Of a stretch of DNA of 43,621 bases, positions 27,331-35,146 are shown in pieces. A model generated the notes under the pieces. The model saw nothing but the letters and a program-made list of their open reading frames with translations, was not told the origin of the DNA and did not search any database. The translations under genes and the position numbers were made by a program. The stretch's first letter is position 1. Every line of letters begins with the position of its first letter. Source of the stretch: Sphingomonadales bacterium (GTDB lineage: Bacteria > Pseudomonadota > Alphaproteobacteria > Sphingomonadales > Sphingomonadaceae). Location: assembly GCA_018971065.1 (NCBI GenBank), contig JAGWVC010000025.1:1-43621 (forward strand), read 5' to 3'.

Positions 27331-27432
27331 AGTGATTTCAAGTGAAATGGAACATTTCACGACTCGGAAATCACGGAAACAGAAAGATCCTAGAGTCGGT
27401 TTCGATGCAATCTGAACGAAACCGACTCTAGG
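27331..27432. repeat. Palindromic element overlapping the mobA 3' end
   Basis: GTGAAATG (27342-27349) pairs with CATTTCAC (27353-27360). A perfect 16-bp inverted repeat follows: CCTAGAGTCGGTTTCG at 27389-27404 and its complement at 27417-27432, around a 12-base loop. The same arrangement (GAAACCGACTCTAG palindrome followed by TCTGTTTCC and TTTCACTTGAAATCACT) is one I associate with an interspersed alphaproteobacterial repeat. The mobA stop codon lies inside the left arm. AT content is higher than in the flanks. Confidence 0.8.
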
Positions 27433-27929
27433 TCCGCCCGCGTATTGATGTTCGCCGTGCCCCCCGGCAGGTCCACCGCCCGCGCGCCCACCGCCGCCGC
27501 CAGCGCCTTCATCGAATGCTTGCCGTCGCCATGCAGGATCGTCGCGATCGCATCGCACGCCGAAACCGGCCACAGCCCGATCACCGGCTGGTCCGCCACA
27601 TAGGCAGGTCCCGCCCCCAGCAAAACCGGCAGGTCATCGGGCAACAACCCCGCATCCACCCCGCACGACAGCACCGCGTCGTATCCCTCGTCCCGCGCCA
27701 GCCGCAGCGCCGCCGCCAGCCCGCCCAGCGGCCCCATCCCCGGCGCGGGCCAGTCCGCCAATGTCTCTACCGGCGCGATCTCACGCCCCACCACCACCAC
27801 GCGCCCGCACCAGCCCGCCAGCCGGTCCACCGCCCGCTCCAGCAGCGTCCGCCCGCCCAGCACCGCCAGTGCCTTGTCGCTGCCGAACCGCCGCGCCTGC
27901 CCGCCTGCCAGCACCACACCCAAAATCAT
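27390..27929 (-). CDS. mobA: Molybdenum cofactor guanylyltransferase
   Basis: MobA attaches GMP to molybdopterin to make the guanine dinucleotide form of the molybdenum cofactor. The 179-residue protein has the nucleotide-binding signature LAGGQARRFGSDKAL near the N-terminus and the later ADWPAPGMGPLGGLAAAL and NINTRADL segments. It is slightly shorter than E. coli MobA (194). Its last 14 residues, roughly from 166 on, are encoded by one arm, the loop and most of the second arm of a perfect palindrome, and so is the TAG stop. The end is therefore a repeat-derived tail replacing the normal C-terminal helix. The core is intact, so activity is likely. Confidence 0.9.
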   Translation of the reverse strand: MILGVVLAGGQARRFGSDKALAVLGGRTLLERAVDRLAGWCGRVVVVGREIAPVETLADWPAPGMGPLGGLAAALRLARDEGYDAVLSCGVDAGLLPDDLPVLLGAGPAYVADQPVIGLWPVSACDAIATILHGDGKHSMKALAAAVGARAVDLPGGTANINTRADLESVSFRLHRNRL

Positions 27930-28004
27930 TTCCAGCCCATCATGCTGCTAACCACCTGTTCAGCGCACCCACATTGCGCTACCGCTTGCGTTCAATCACC
28001 AAGA

Positions 28005-28019
28005 GGCGGAAAATCCGCC
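28005..28019 (+). other. Short hairpin in the leader of the dioxygenase gene
   Basis: GGCGGA (28005-28010) pairs with TCCGCC (28014-28019) around AAA, just before the GGGAGAAAAGGA ribosome-binding region of the gene at 28042. It could modulate translation initiation, but no regulator-binding pattern is evident. Confidence 0.35.
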
Positions 28020-28041
28020 CCGGGAGAAAAGGACCAGCAGC

Positions 28042-28929
28042 ATGGCATACCGGTACGAGAACGCGAAGGACAGGATCGGCGGCATTTTCCACATCACCCG
28101 CGAAGACCTCGCCAAGCCCGATTTCATCGCCGAAGTCCGCCACAAGCTCGAAGAACGCGGCGTCCTCGTCTTCCCGCAGCTTCACGCCAGCGATGCCGAA
28201 CAGCTCGCCTTCACCGACAGCCTCGGCGAACGCGTCAATTTCACCCGCCAGGTCCCCGGTTCGGACGCCTCGGCGCAGGACGTCTACAAGATCACGCTCG
28301 ACAAGCAGCTCAACACCGAGCGTGACTATGTGCTGGGCACGTTCTTCTGGCACATCGACGGCGTCACCATCGACCAGCCGCTGCCCAAGGCCACCGTGCT
28401 TTCGGCCCGCGCGCTCAGCGCCGAAGGCGGCGCGACCGAGTTCGCCAACCTCTACGCCGCCTACGATGACCTGCCCGACGACGAGAAGGCCGAAATCGCA
28501 AACCTCCACGTCATCCACACCGTCGAAGCTGCCGTGCGCCCGGTCAACGGCATCGTCCCGCCCGAACGCCTCAAGCGCTACCAGACGATGGCCGCGCAGA
28601 TGGACCAGCCGCTGGTGTGGACTCATGACGATGGCCGCAAGTCGCTGCTGATCGGCACTCATGCCGACGGCATCGTCGGAATGCCCGGGCCGCACGGCCG
28701 CGCGCTGCTCACCCGCCTCCAGCAGTGGGCGTCGCAACCGCAATACGTCTATCGCCACAACTGGACCCCGGGCGATCTCGTCATCTGGAACAACCAGGGC
28801 GTCATGCACCGCGTCGTGCCTTACACCGACGAAGGCCGCGTCATGCACCGCACCACCATCGCCGGCCATGAAAAGCCCGGCCACGTTGCCGCGGCGGCTG
28901 ACCTCGAAGCCATCTACGTCATGCCGTAA
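28042..28929 (+). CDS. TauD/TfdA family 2-oxoglutarate-dependent dioxygenase
   Basis: The 295-residue protein has the double-stranded beta-helix iron site. His104 and Asp106 lie in WHIDG, the distal His256 in GVMHRVVPY, and Arg270 (VMHRTTIAG) would bind 2-oxoglutarate. Relatives oxidise taurine, aryloxyalkanoates and similar acids. It is longer at the N-terminus than E. coli TauD, and the substrate is unknown. The ATG at 28042 has AAAAGGA upstream. It is the first gene of a plus-strand group with an NTF2-like gene, a GT39-like gene and an M16 peptidase. The partnership with the NTF2-like protein suggests a catabolic or biosynthetic step rather than sulfur scavenging. Confidence 0.9.
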   Translation: MAYRYENAKDRIGGIFHITREDLAKPDFIAEVRHKLEERGVLVFPQLHASDAEQLAFTDSLGERVNFTRQVPGSDASAQDVYKITLDKQLNTERDYVLGTFFWHIDGVTIDQPLPKATVLSARALSAEGGATEFANLYAAYDDLPDDEKAEIANLHVIHTVEAAVRPVNGIVPPERLKRYQTMAAQMDQPLVWTHDDGRKSLLIGTHADGIVGMPGPHGRALLTRLQQWASQPQYVYRHNWTPGDLVIWNNQGVMHRVVPYTDEGRVMHRTTIAGHEKPGHVAAAADLEAIYVMP

Positions 28930-29007
28930 GGCTCCGGCCACGAATGCCCCCTTCCCGTCCGCGCGCGTCGGGCATATGTCTTTCCGCGAAACGAAAAGGA
29001 TGCATTC

Positions 29008-29463
29008 GTGGCAAAATTCACTCCCGAACAGGCAGCAGCGGTACTGGCGGTCAAGCAGGTCATCTACGAATGGGGTGACGAGCTCGACATCAACGACGGC
29101 CTGAACATGGAACAGGCGGGCGTGCTGGCGGATGACGTCCGCTACTTCGTCGGCGGCGAATGGCGCGAAGGGCTGCCCGCCGCCGCGCAGTTCTACCGCG
29201 ATCGCAAGGCCAAGCTGCTCGCCGCCGGCGGCGCCCCGGTCATGCGCCACATCATCACCTCGCTGCGCGTCTCGTTCGCTTCGGAAACCCACGCGAAAGT
29301 CGGCTTCCTGCTGGTGTTCTTCGCCGCCACCGGCACGCCGCCGTTCGAAAACTACTGCGACCCGCTCGCCGTGGCGGATGTCCGCATGGAATGCACGCGC
29401 GACGCCGATGGCGACTGGAAGATTTCGCTGTTCGATTCGGGCCAGATCTTCCGGCGTGGCTGA
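29008..29463 (+). CDS. SnoaL/NTF2-like family protein (151 aa)
   Basis: The protein fits the cone-shaped NTF2 fold shared by SnoaL cyclases, ketosteroid isomerases and the beta subunits of aromatic-ring dioxygenases. It opens with a helical VKQVIYEWGDELDINDG segment, continues with ADDVRYFVGGEWREGLPAAAQFYRDR and ends with four long strands closing in DWKISLFDSGQIFRRG. The WGD-LDIND part recalls the SnoaL_4 type. The reaction is not predictable. The start is GTG at 29008 with AAAGGA eight bases upstream. The nearer ATG at 29000 is in another frame. Its stop overlaps the start of the next gene by 8 bp. Confidence 0.8.
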   Translation: MAKFTPEQAAAVLAVKQVIYEWGDELDINDGLNMEQAGVLADDVRYFVGGEWREGLPAAAQFYRDRKAKLLAAGGAPVMRHIITSLRVSFASETHAKVGFLLVFFAATGTPPFENYCDPLAVADVRMECTRDADGDWKISLFDSGQIFRRG

Positions 29464-30934
29464 GCAGCAGGGCGTCCCGCCGCCACTGCCGAACAAGCTG
29501 GTATTCACGCTGCTGGCGGCATTCTGCGCGGTCGCCCTGCTGCTGCGCGCCAGCACCTTCGGCAACCCCAACCTGCTGGCCGACGACGCGTTCTACGCCC
29601 TCGTCGGCCAACGGATGCACGATGGCCTGCTGCCCTACGTCGATGTGTGGGATCGCAAGCCGTTCGGCCTTTTCGCGATCTACTGGGCCATCGCCGCGGT
29701 CTCGCACAACGTCATCGCCTACCAGCTCGCCGCCACCGCCGCCGCCGCGATGACCGCGCTGGTCGTGTTCCGCCTCGTCCTCGAATGGGCGCCCCCCCGC
29801 GCAGGGATTCGCGCCGGGGTGCTGGCCGCGCTCGCCTACCTGTTCGCGCTCGGCCCGTTCGACGGCATGTCCGGCCAGGCGCCGGTGTTCTACAACTTCG
29901 CCATCGCGCTCGCCGCCTGGCTGGTCTGGCGCGCTCACGCCTTCGGCCAGACGTCGCGCCTCGCCATCGCCGCCGCGCTGTGCGGCTGCGCGCTCACCGT
30001 CAAGCAGACCACGCTGTTCGAATCGGCCTTCCTGCTCGGCTTCGGCCTGTGGACCCTGCACCGGCAGGGCAAGTCGCCGCTCGCCCCCGCGCTGAAGCTC
30101 GGCGTCATCGCCGCCGCCCCGATGCTGGCCATCACCGCCGCCTATGCCATGCTCGGCCACTGGCCCGAATTCTACCACGCGATGATCACCGCGAACCTCG
30201 CCAAGGCGCCCCTGCTGCCCGGCGAACAGACCCACCAGGCCGCCTCGCTCGCAGTCCGCATCGCCATCCCGCTTGCCCTCGCGCTATGGGGCCTCGCCGC
30301 CCCGCACCCCGCCCGCCCGTTCCTGATCGGCTGGCTGCTCGCCGGCCTCGTCGGCGTGCTCGTCGTCCCCAATTTCTTCCCGCACTATGCGCTGCCCTGG
30401 CTGGTGCCGCTGTCCTGCGCCGCCGGCCTCGCCTTCGCCCGCACCAACGGCGCCGCCGTTGCCTTCGCGCTCGTCGTGCTGAATGCCTTCACCTGGTACG
30501 ACCCGTTCGACCGCGCGTGGAATCGCCACGCCATCGCCTCCACCGACGCACTTGCTTCGGCTGTCGTTCATCATGACGGTGGCAGGGGGCTGTTCGTGTA
30601 CGATGGCCCCGTCCTCCTTTACGCCATGACCGGGCGCCCGTTCCCCAGCCCGCTGGTGTTCCCGCATCACCTCAACCAACTGATTGAACGCAACGTCTCG
30701 CACCTCGACACCGATGCCGAAGTTGCCCGCGTCCTTGCCCGCCACCCCGGCGCCGTCGTCACCACGCTCGCCCCGCGCAATTTCCCGGTCAACCGCCGCA
30801 CCTGGGATGCGGTCCAGGCCTATGTCGCCGCCAATTGCCGCCGCGTCGCGCTGGTGCAAAGCTACGACCACCTCGTCGTCACCCCCACCGCCGTCTACGG
30901 CGATTGCCGCCGCGCCGACAGGATCATGCCATGA
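29456..30934 (+). CDS. GT39/ArnT-like integral membrane glycosyltransferase (second paralogue)
   Basis: A 492-residue membrane protein with about ten helices. An acidic first loop (LLADDAFYALVGQRMHDG) and WDRKPFGLFAIYWAI follow the first helix, and the C-terminal soluble stretch contains FVYDGPVLLYAMTGRPF. It is a paralogue of the protein at 23276-24829 about 6 kb away. Both are dolichyl-phosphate-mannose mannosyltransferase-like. GTG at 29456-29458 is chosen as the start because it overlaps the upstream stop and directly precedes the first helix. The longer open frame belongs to the NTF2-like gene's shadow. The end overlaps the M16 peptidase start (ATGA), indicating coupled translation. Confidence 0.8.
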   Translation: MAEQQGVPPPLPNKLVFTLLAAFCAVALLLRASTFGNPNLLADDAFYALVGQRMHDGLLPYVDVWDRKPFGLFAIYWAIAAVSHNVIAYQLAATAAAAMTALVVFRLVLEWAPPRAGIRAGVLAALAYLFALGPFDGMSGQAPVFYNFAIALAAWLVWRAHAFGQTSRLAIAAALCGCALTVKQTTLFESAFLLGFGLWTLHRQGKSPLAPALKLGVIAAAPMLAITAAYAMLGHWPEFYHAMITANLAKAPLLPGEQTHQAASLAVRIAIPLALALWGLAAPHPARPFLIGWLLAGLVGVLVVPNFFPHYALPWLVPLSCAAGLAFARTNGAAVAFALVVLNAFTWYDPFDRAWNRHAIASTDALASAVVHHDGGRGLFVYDGPVLLYAMTGRPFPSPLVFPHHLNQLIERNVSHLDTDAEVARVLARHPGAVVTTLAPRNFPVNRRTWDAVQAYVAANCRRVALVQSYDHLVVTPTAVYGDCRRADRIMP

Positions 30935-33780
30935 AACCCCTCGCCCACGCCGCCTCGCTGCTCGCGCTGGCCCTCGCCATCCCCGCCGCCGCGCAGCAGC
31001 CCGCCCCGCTCGCCGCGCTCGTCCAGAAGGTCGATATCCCCTACGAAACCGCCACCCTGCCCAACGGCCTGCGGCTGATCGTCCACACCGACCGCAAGGC
31101 GCCGGTGGTCGGCGTCACCACCTACTACCGCGTCGGCTCGAAGCACGAACCGCGCGGCCACACCGGCTTCGCCCACCTCTACGAGCACCTGTTCTTCGGC
31201 GGCTCCGAAAACGCCCCCAGCTTCGACGTCCCGCTCGAAGGCGCCGGCTCCACCGCCACCAACGGCTCCACCTGGTACGATCGCACCAACTACGTCGAAA
31301 CCGTGCCCAAAGGCGCGCTCGAACTGGCGCTGTTCCTCGAATCCGACCGCATGGGCCACCTGCTCGGCGCGGTCACCCAGGACAAGCTCGACAAGCAGCG
31401 CGGCGTGGTCGAGAACGAGAAGCGCCAGGGTGACAACCAGCCTTACGGACTCGTGCAATATGCGATGGGCGACGGCCTGTTCCCCATCGGCCACCCCTAT
31501 CGCCACACCACCATCGGCTCGATGGCCGACCTCGACGCCGCCACGCTGACCGACGTGCGCCAGTGGTTCACCGATCATTACGGCCCCAATAACGCCGTGC
31601 TGGTGCTGACCGGCGATATCGACATGGCCACCGCGAAACCGCTGGTCGAAAAGTACTTCGGCAGCATCAAGTCCGGCCCCGCCGTCCGCCCGGTCAAGGC
31701 CGGCCCGGTCACGCTGCCCGCCACCGTCACCACCGAACTCGCCGATCGCGTCGCCACCACCCGGCTCTACCGCATCTGGACCGGCCCCGGCGAAGACGAT
31801 CCCGAAACCCCCGCGCTCGATGTCGGCATGCGCGTCCTCGGTGGCCTCGCCAGCTCGCGGCTCGACAACGCGCTGGTGCGCGGCCGCCAGCTCGCCGTCC
31901 ATGTCGAGGCCGAGAACGAAAGCCACGAACAGCTCGGCTTCCTCTCCGCGCAGATGGACGTGAAGCCCGGCGTCCCCCGCGCCGAAGCCGAAGCCGCCTT
32001 CGACGTCGAAATACGCCGCCTCGTCCGCGAAGGCCCCACGGCCGACGAAGTCCAGCGCGCCGCCACCGTCGCGGTCAGCCAGGAAATCGGCGCGCTCGAA
32101 CTGGTCGGTGGCATGGGCGGCAAGGGCTCCACGCTGGCCGAAGGCCTGCTCTACGCCGGCGATCCCGCGCACTACAAGGCGCAGCTTGCCCGCACCGCCG
32201 CAGTCACCCCGCAGGAAGTGCGCGCCGCCTTGCAGAAGTGGCTGTCCCGCCCCGCGCTCAATCTCGCGGTCAGCCCGGGCGCCCGCACGCAGGCGGGCGA
32301 CCAACTCGGCGGCTGGGGCGACGAAGCCGGCCACCCCGCTCCGCCCGCCGATCCCAAGCGACCCGCACCGCCGCTCGCCGCATCCGCCCCGCGCACCGCG
32401 CCGCCGGTCGCCCCGGTCAGCGCCCTCGCCTTCCCCGTCATCGAACACGCCAAACTCTCGAACGGCATCCCGGTCACGCTGGCCCGCCGCACCGCCGTGC
32501 CCAAGGTCACCGTCGCGCTCGGCTTCGACGCCGGCGCCGCCGCCGATTCGCTCGACAGCCCCGGCGCACAGAACGCCATGCTCGCCGTGCTCGACGAAGG
32601 CACCGCCGACGGCGCCCGCGTCCGCACCGCCACCCAGGTGGCCGAGGAGCAGGAACGCCTCGGCGCCAGCATCACCGCCGGCGCGGCGATGGACACCAGC
32701 ACTGTCACCCTCACCGCGCTCGCCGCCAACCTCGGTCCCTCGCTGGACCTGATGGCCGACATCGTCCGCCACCCCGCGATTCTCCCGCCCGATGTCGAAC
32801 GTGTCCGCCAGCAACGTCTCGCCGCGCTCGCCGAAGCGCTCGCCTCGCCGCAGAACCTGGCGCTGCGCTCGCTCAACCCGCTGCTCTACGGCGCCGGCCA
32901 CCCTTATGCCCAACCCGGCGACGGTCTCGGCACCGCCGAATCGCTGAAGGCGATGTCGCCGGCGTCCTTGCGCGCCGTTCATGACAAGTGGCTGCGCCCC
33001 GATCTCGCCCGCGTCACCGTCGTCGGCGACATCACCCTGGCCCAGCTCCTGCCGCTGCTCGAAGCCCGCTTCGGCAACTGGCGCGCGCCCGCTACCCCCG
33101 CCCCGGTCAAGGCGATCGACGCCGCCGTCCCCGCCCCGCGCGCGCGGATCGTCGTGCTCGATCGCCCGCAATCGCCGCAATCGGTCATCGTCGGCGGCCG
33201 CGTCCTGCCCATCACCGGCCGCACCCCCGGCAAGGAAGCGCTGGCGCTCGCCAACGAGGTGATGGGCGCCGATTTTCTCTCGCGCCTCAACAGCGACCTG
33301 CGCGAGGACAAGGGCTGGTCCTACGGCGTCGAAACCTGGATCGGCCAGCCGCTCGGCCCGCGCAGCCTCAACCTGTTCGCCCCCGTCCAGTCCGACCGGA
33401 CCGGCGATTCGCTGAAGGCGCTGATCGCCGACATGAAGGCACTGCCCGCCGCCAAGCCGGTGACGGCGGAGGAAGTCCAGCGCGTCACCGACGGCAACAT
33501 CCGTGGCCTGCCCAACCGCTTCGAAACCAACGCGCAGGTCCTGTCCGCGATCACCCAGAACGAACGTCTCGGCCGCCCGGATGATTATTACGTCACCCTA
33601 CCGGGCCGCTACCGCGCCATCGGCGCGCCCGAATTGAACGCCGCCGCGCGCGATTACCTCCAGCCCGAAGGCATGATATTCGTCGTCGTCGGCGACAAGG
33701 CGATCATCGCGCCGCAACTCAAGGATATCGGCCTTCCGGTCGAATACATCGAACCCACCAGCACGGAGCAGGGCAAATGA
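30931..33780 (+). CDS. M16 family zinc metallopeptidase (double-domain, secreted)
   Basis: The 949-residue protein has a signal peptide (MKPLAHAASLLALALAIPAAA) and two M16 halves. The N-terminal half carries the inverted zinc motif HLYEH (His82, Glu85, His86), with the third ligand in VVENEKRQ. The second half (from about residue 505) lacks the zinc motif, as expected for the inactive partner domain. This matches the pitrilysin-like periplasmic peptidases of Gram-negative bacteria, which degrade short peptides in an enclosed chamber. It contains a Pro/Ala-rich hinge at about 470-500. The ATG at 30931 overlaps the upstream stop, and its own stop overlaps the next gene (ATGA). Confidence 0.93.
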   Translation: MKPLAHAASLLALALAIPAAAQQPAPLAALVQKVDIPYETATLPNGLRLIVHTDRKAPVVGVTTYYRVGSKHEPRGHTGFAHLYEHLFFGGSENAPSFDVPLEGAGSTATNGSTWYDRTNYVETVPKGALELALFLESDRMGHLLGAVTQDKLDKQRGVVENEKRQGDNQPYGLVQYAMGDGLFPIGHPYRHTTIGSMADLDAATLTDVRQWFTDHYGPNNAVLVLTGDIDMATAKPLVEKYFGSIKSGPAVRPVKAGPVTLPATVTTELADRVATTRLYRIWTGPGEDDPETPALDVGMRVLGGLASSRLDNALVRGRQLAVHVEAENESHEQLGFLSAQMDVKPGVPRAEAEAAFDVEIRRLVREGPTADEVQRAATVAVSQEIGALELVGGMGGKGSTLAEGLLYAGDPAHYKAQLARTAAVTPQEVRAALQKWLSRPALNLAVSPGARTQAGDQLGGWGDEAGHPAPPADPKRPAPPLAASAPRTAPPVAPVSALAFPVIEHAKLSNGIPVTLARRTAVPKVTVALGFDAGAAADSLDSPGAQNAMLAVLDEGTADGARVRTATQVAEEQERLGASITAGAAMDTSTVTLTALAANLGPSLDLMADIVRHPAILPPDVERVRQQRLAALAEALASPQNLALRSLNPLLYGAGHPYAQPGDGLGTAESLKAMSPASLRAVHDKWLRPDLARVTVVGDITLAQLLPLLEARFGNWRAPATPAPVKAIDAAVPAPRARIVVLDRPQSPQSVIVGGRVLPITGRTPGKEALALANEVMGADFLSRLNSDLREDKGWSYGVETWIGQPLGPRSLNLFAPVQSDRTGDSLKALIADMKALPAAKPVTAEEVQRVTDGNIRGLPNRFETNAQVLSAITQNERLGRPDDYYVTLPGRYRAIGAPELNAAARDYLQPEGMIFVVVGDKAIIAPQLKDIGLPVEYIEPTSTEQGK

Positions 33781-34076
33781 GCGCAGCAGGCACCTGGAAC
33801 GTCACCGTCAAGACGCCGATGGGCGACCAGACCGGCGCGTTCACCGTCACCGTCGATGGCAATGCCTTCGAAGGCAGGCTGACCAACCCGATGATGGGCG
33901 AACTCGCCACCGAATCCGGCCAGATCAACGGCAACACGCTCACCTGGAAGATGGCGATGACCACGCCGATGCCGATGGCGCTCGACGGCGAAGCGGTGAT
34001 CGAAGGCGACACGCTGACCGGCAAGATCGTCGCCGGCATGTTCGGCGCGATGGCCCTCACCGGCACCCGCGCCTGA
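33777..34076 (+). CDS. Conserved hypothetical protein (99 aa)
   Basis: The 99-residue protein has a repeated beta pattern: GTWNVTVKTPMGDQTGAFTVTVDGNAFEGRL, then GQINGNTLTWKMAMTTPMPMALDGEAVIEG and LTGKIVAGMFGAMALTGTR. This looks like a small beta-barrel or lipocalin-like fold without signal peptide. I have no functional name. It overlaps the M16 stop by 4 bp and therefore is translated with it. The transcript probably ends at the nearby hairpin at 34091-34112. Confidence 0.78.
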   Translation: MSAAGTWNVTVKTPMGDQTGAFTVTVDGNAFEGRLTNPMMGELATESGQINGNTLTWKMAMTTPMPMALDGEAVIEGDTLTGKIVAGMFGAMALTGTRA

Positions 34077-34090
34077 AGGGAAGGGAATTG

Positions 34091-34112
34091 GCAGGGGGAT
34101 CATCCCCCCTGC
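34091..34112 (+). terminator. Candidate terminator hairpin
   Basis: GCAGGGGGAT and ATCCCCCCTGC form a near-perfect stem with a single-base loop and a one-base bulge, 14 bp after the stop of the 99-aa gene. A T-tract is missing, so it is a probable but imperfect terminator. Confidence 0.5.
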
Positions 34113-34140
34113 TCCCCGCAGCGCTATCGCATATGGAAAA

Positions 34141-34202
34141 TCCGTCCGTCCTGAGCTTGTCGAGCCGAAGGCGACCGAAGGTCAACGACTGTCCTTTTCT
34201 TG
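34141..34202. repeat. About 62-bp interspersed repeat, copy 2
   Basis: This copy is nearly identical to 26360-26422, including the CCGAAGGCGACCGAAGG core. It lies between the convergent ends of the 99-aa gene and the secreted-protein gene. Both copies sit in convergent intergenic regions and in the same orientation. Confidence 0.85.
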
Positions 34203-34319
34203 ACGGTACATACTGACGTCGCAAGATCGGGCAGGACTTTTTGCAACGCGCACTTCATATGCTATTCCCCTGCCGCAACCCGGACCCGCAGGTTGGAAAC
34301 GCATGCGGCGCTTCGCCGC

Positions 34320-35099
34320 TCAGCCCCCCACCCCGAAGTCATAGATGCGGAACAGCGTCCCCTTGCGCCGCTCGCGCTCGCCCATCAGGATGAAGCCGTA
34401 CTGCCCCGGCGGCAGGTCCTGCGGCATCTCCACGCGGAACATCCCCCCGCCCAGATCGCTGACGGCGAACGGCAGCGTGTTCTTCGGATCGATGCCGCTG
34501 ATCTCGACATAAGGCTGCACCCGCCCGATCGTCACCTGCCGCACGCCGCCATCGACTCGAAACCGCACCAGGCTGAACTCGTTCGGCGATTGCGCCGCAT
34601 CCGCCCCCGGCTCCCCGAAATCCGCTGCGGATCGCGCATTCTCCGGAAACGCGAACAGGAAGCTCGGCCGCGCCCCGCCCGTCGCCTGCGCCGCCGGCTG
34701 CGGCAACACCAGCCGCGCCATGCTGGGAAACAGGATCGACCCGTTCCCCGTCACCTTTATCGAAGACTGCGCCGCCGGATGCAGCGCCACCTCGCGCATG
34801 TCGCCGGTCACCAGAAACAGCCCCGGCGCGTGACGCCCGTTCGCCTGCGCCGGGCCAAGATGATTGCACCGCTCGATCACCGCCACGATCACCGCCTGCG
34901 GCACATCGGCCTTGCGCAGCGCGATCAGCCCGGCGGTGGATATGTCATAATCACACGGCCCCCCGCGCACTTTCGCGGCAATCGCCTCCCCGGCCAACCC
35001 CGCCCTGTGCAGCGCGATCACCCCGGCATTGCCCACGGTTTCGGCACTGGCCGCACCGGTCCATGCCAGCCCCGCCAACAACCCAATGATCCAGCGCAT
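34320..35099 (-). CDS. Hypothetical secreted protein (259 aa)
   Basis: The signal peptide (MRWIIGLLAGLAWTGAASA) is followed by a segment with two similar short motifs, NAGVIALHRAGLAGEAIAAKV and STAGLIALRKADVPQAVIVAV. These look like helix-turn repeats that often precede beta-rich domains. The C-terminal part ends MPQDLPPGQYGFILMGERERRKGTLFRIYDFGVGG. No catalytic motif is evident. The ATG at 35097-35099 is chosen over a TTG six bases earlier. It lies 47 bp downstream of the gatB stop and may be transcribed with gatB. Confidence 0.72.
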   Translation of the reverse strand: MRWIIGLLAGLAWTGAASAETVGNAGVIALHRAGLAGEAIAAKVRGGPCDYDISTAGLIALRKADVPQAVIVAVIERCNHLGPAQANGRHAPGLFLVTGDMREVALHPAAQSSIKVTGNGSILFPSMARLVLPQPAAQATGGARPSFLFAFPENARSAADFGEPGADAAQSPNEFSLVRFRVDGGVRQVTIGRVQPYVEISGIDPKNTLPFAVSDLGGGMFRVEMPQDLPPGQYGFILMGERERRKGTLFRIYDFGVGG

Positions 35100-35146
35100 C
35101 CCCAACCCCCGGAAATTTCCGAAGGAAAGTTAATCACTTGGCGCAA

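Noticed and set aside
29000..29104. ATG at 29000 as start for the SnoaL-like gene
   Set aside because: It is in a different frame. The GTG at 29008 has AAAGGA at better spacing and gives the family sequence.
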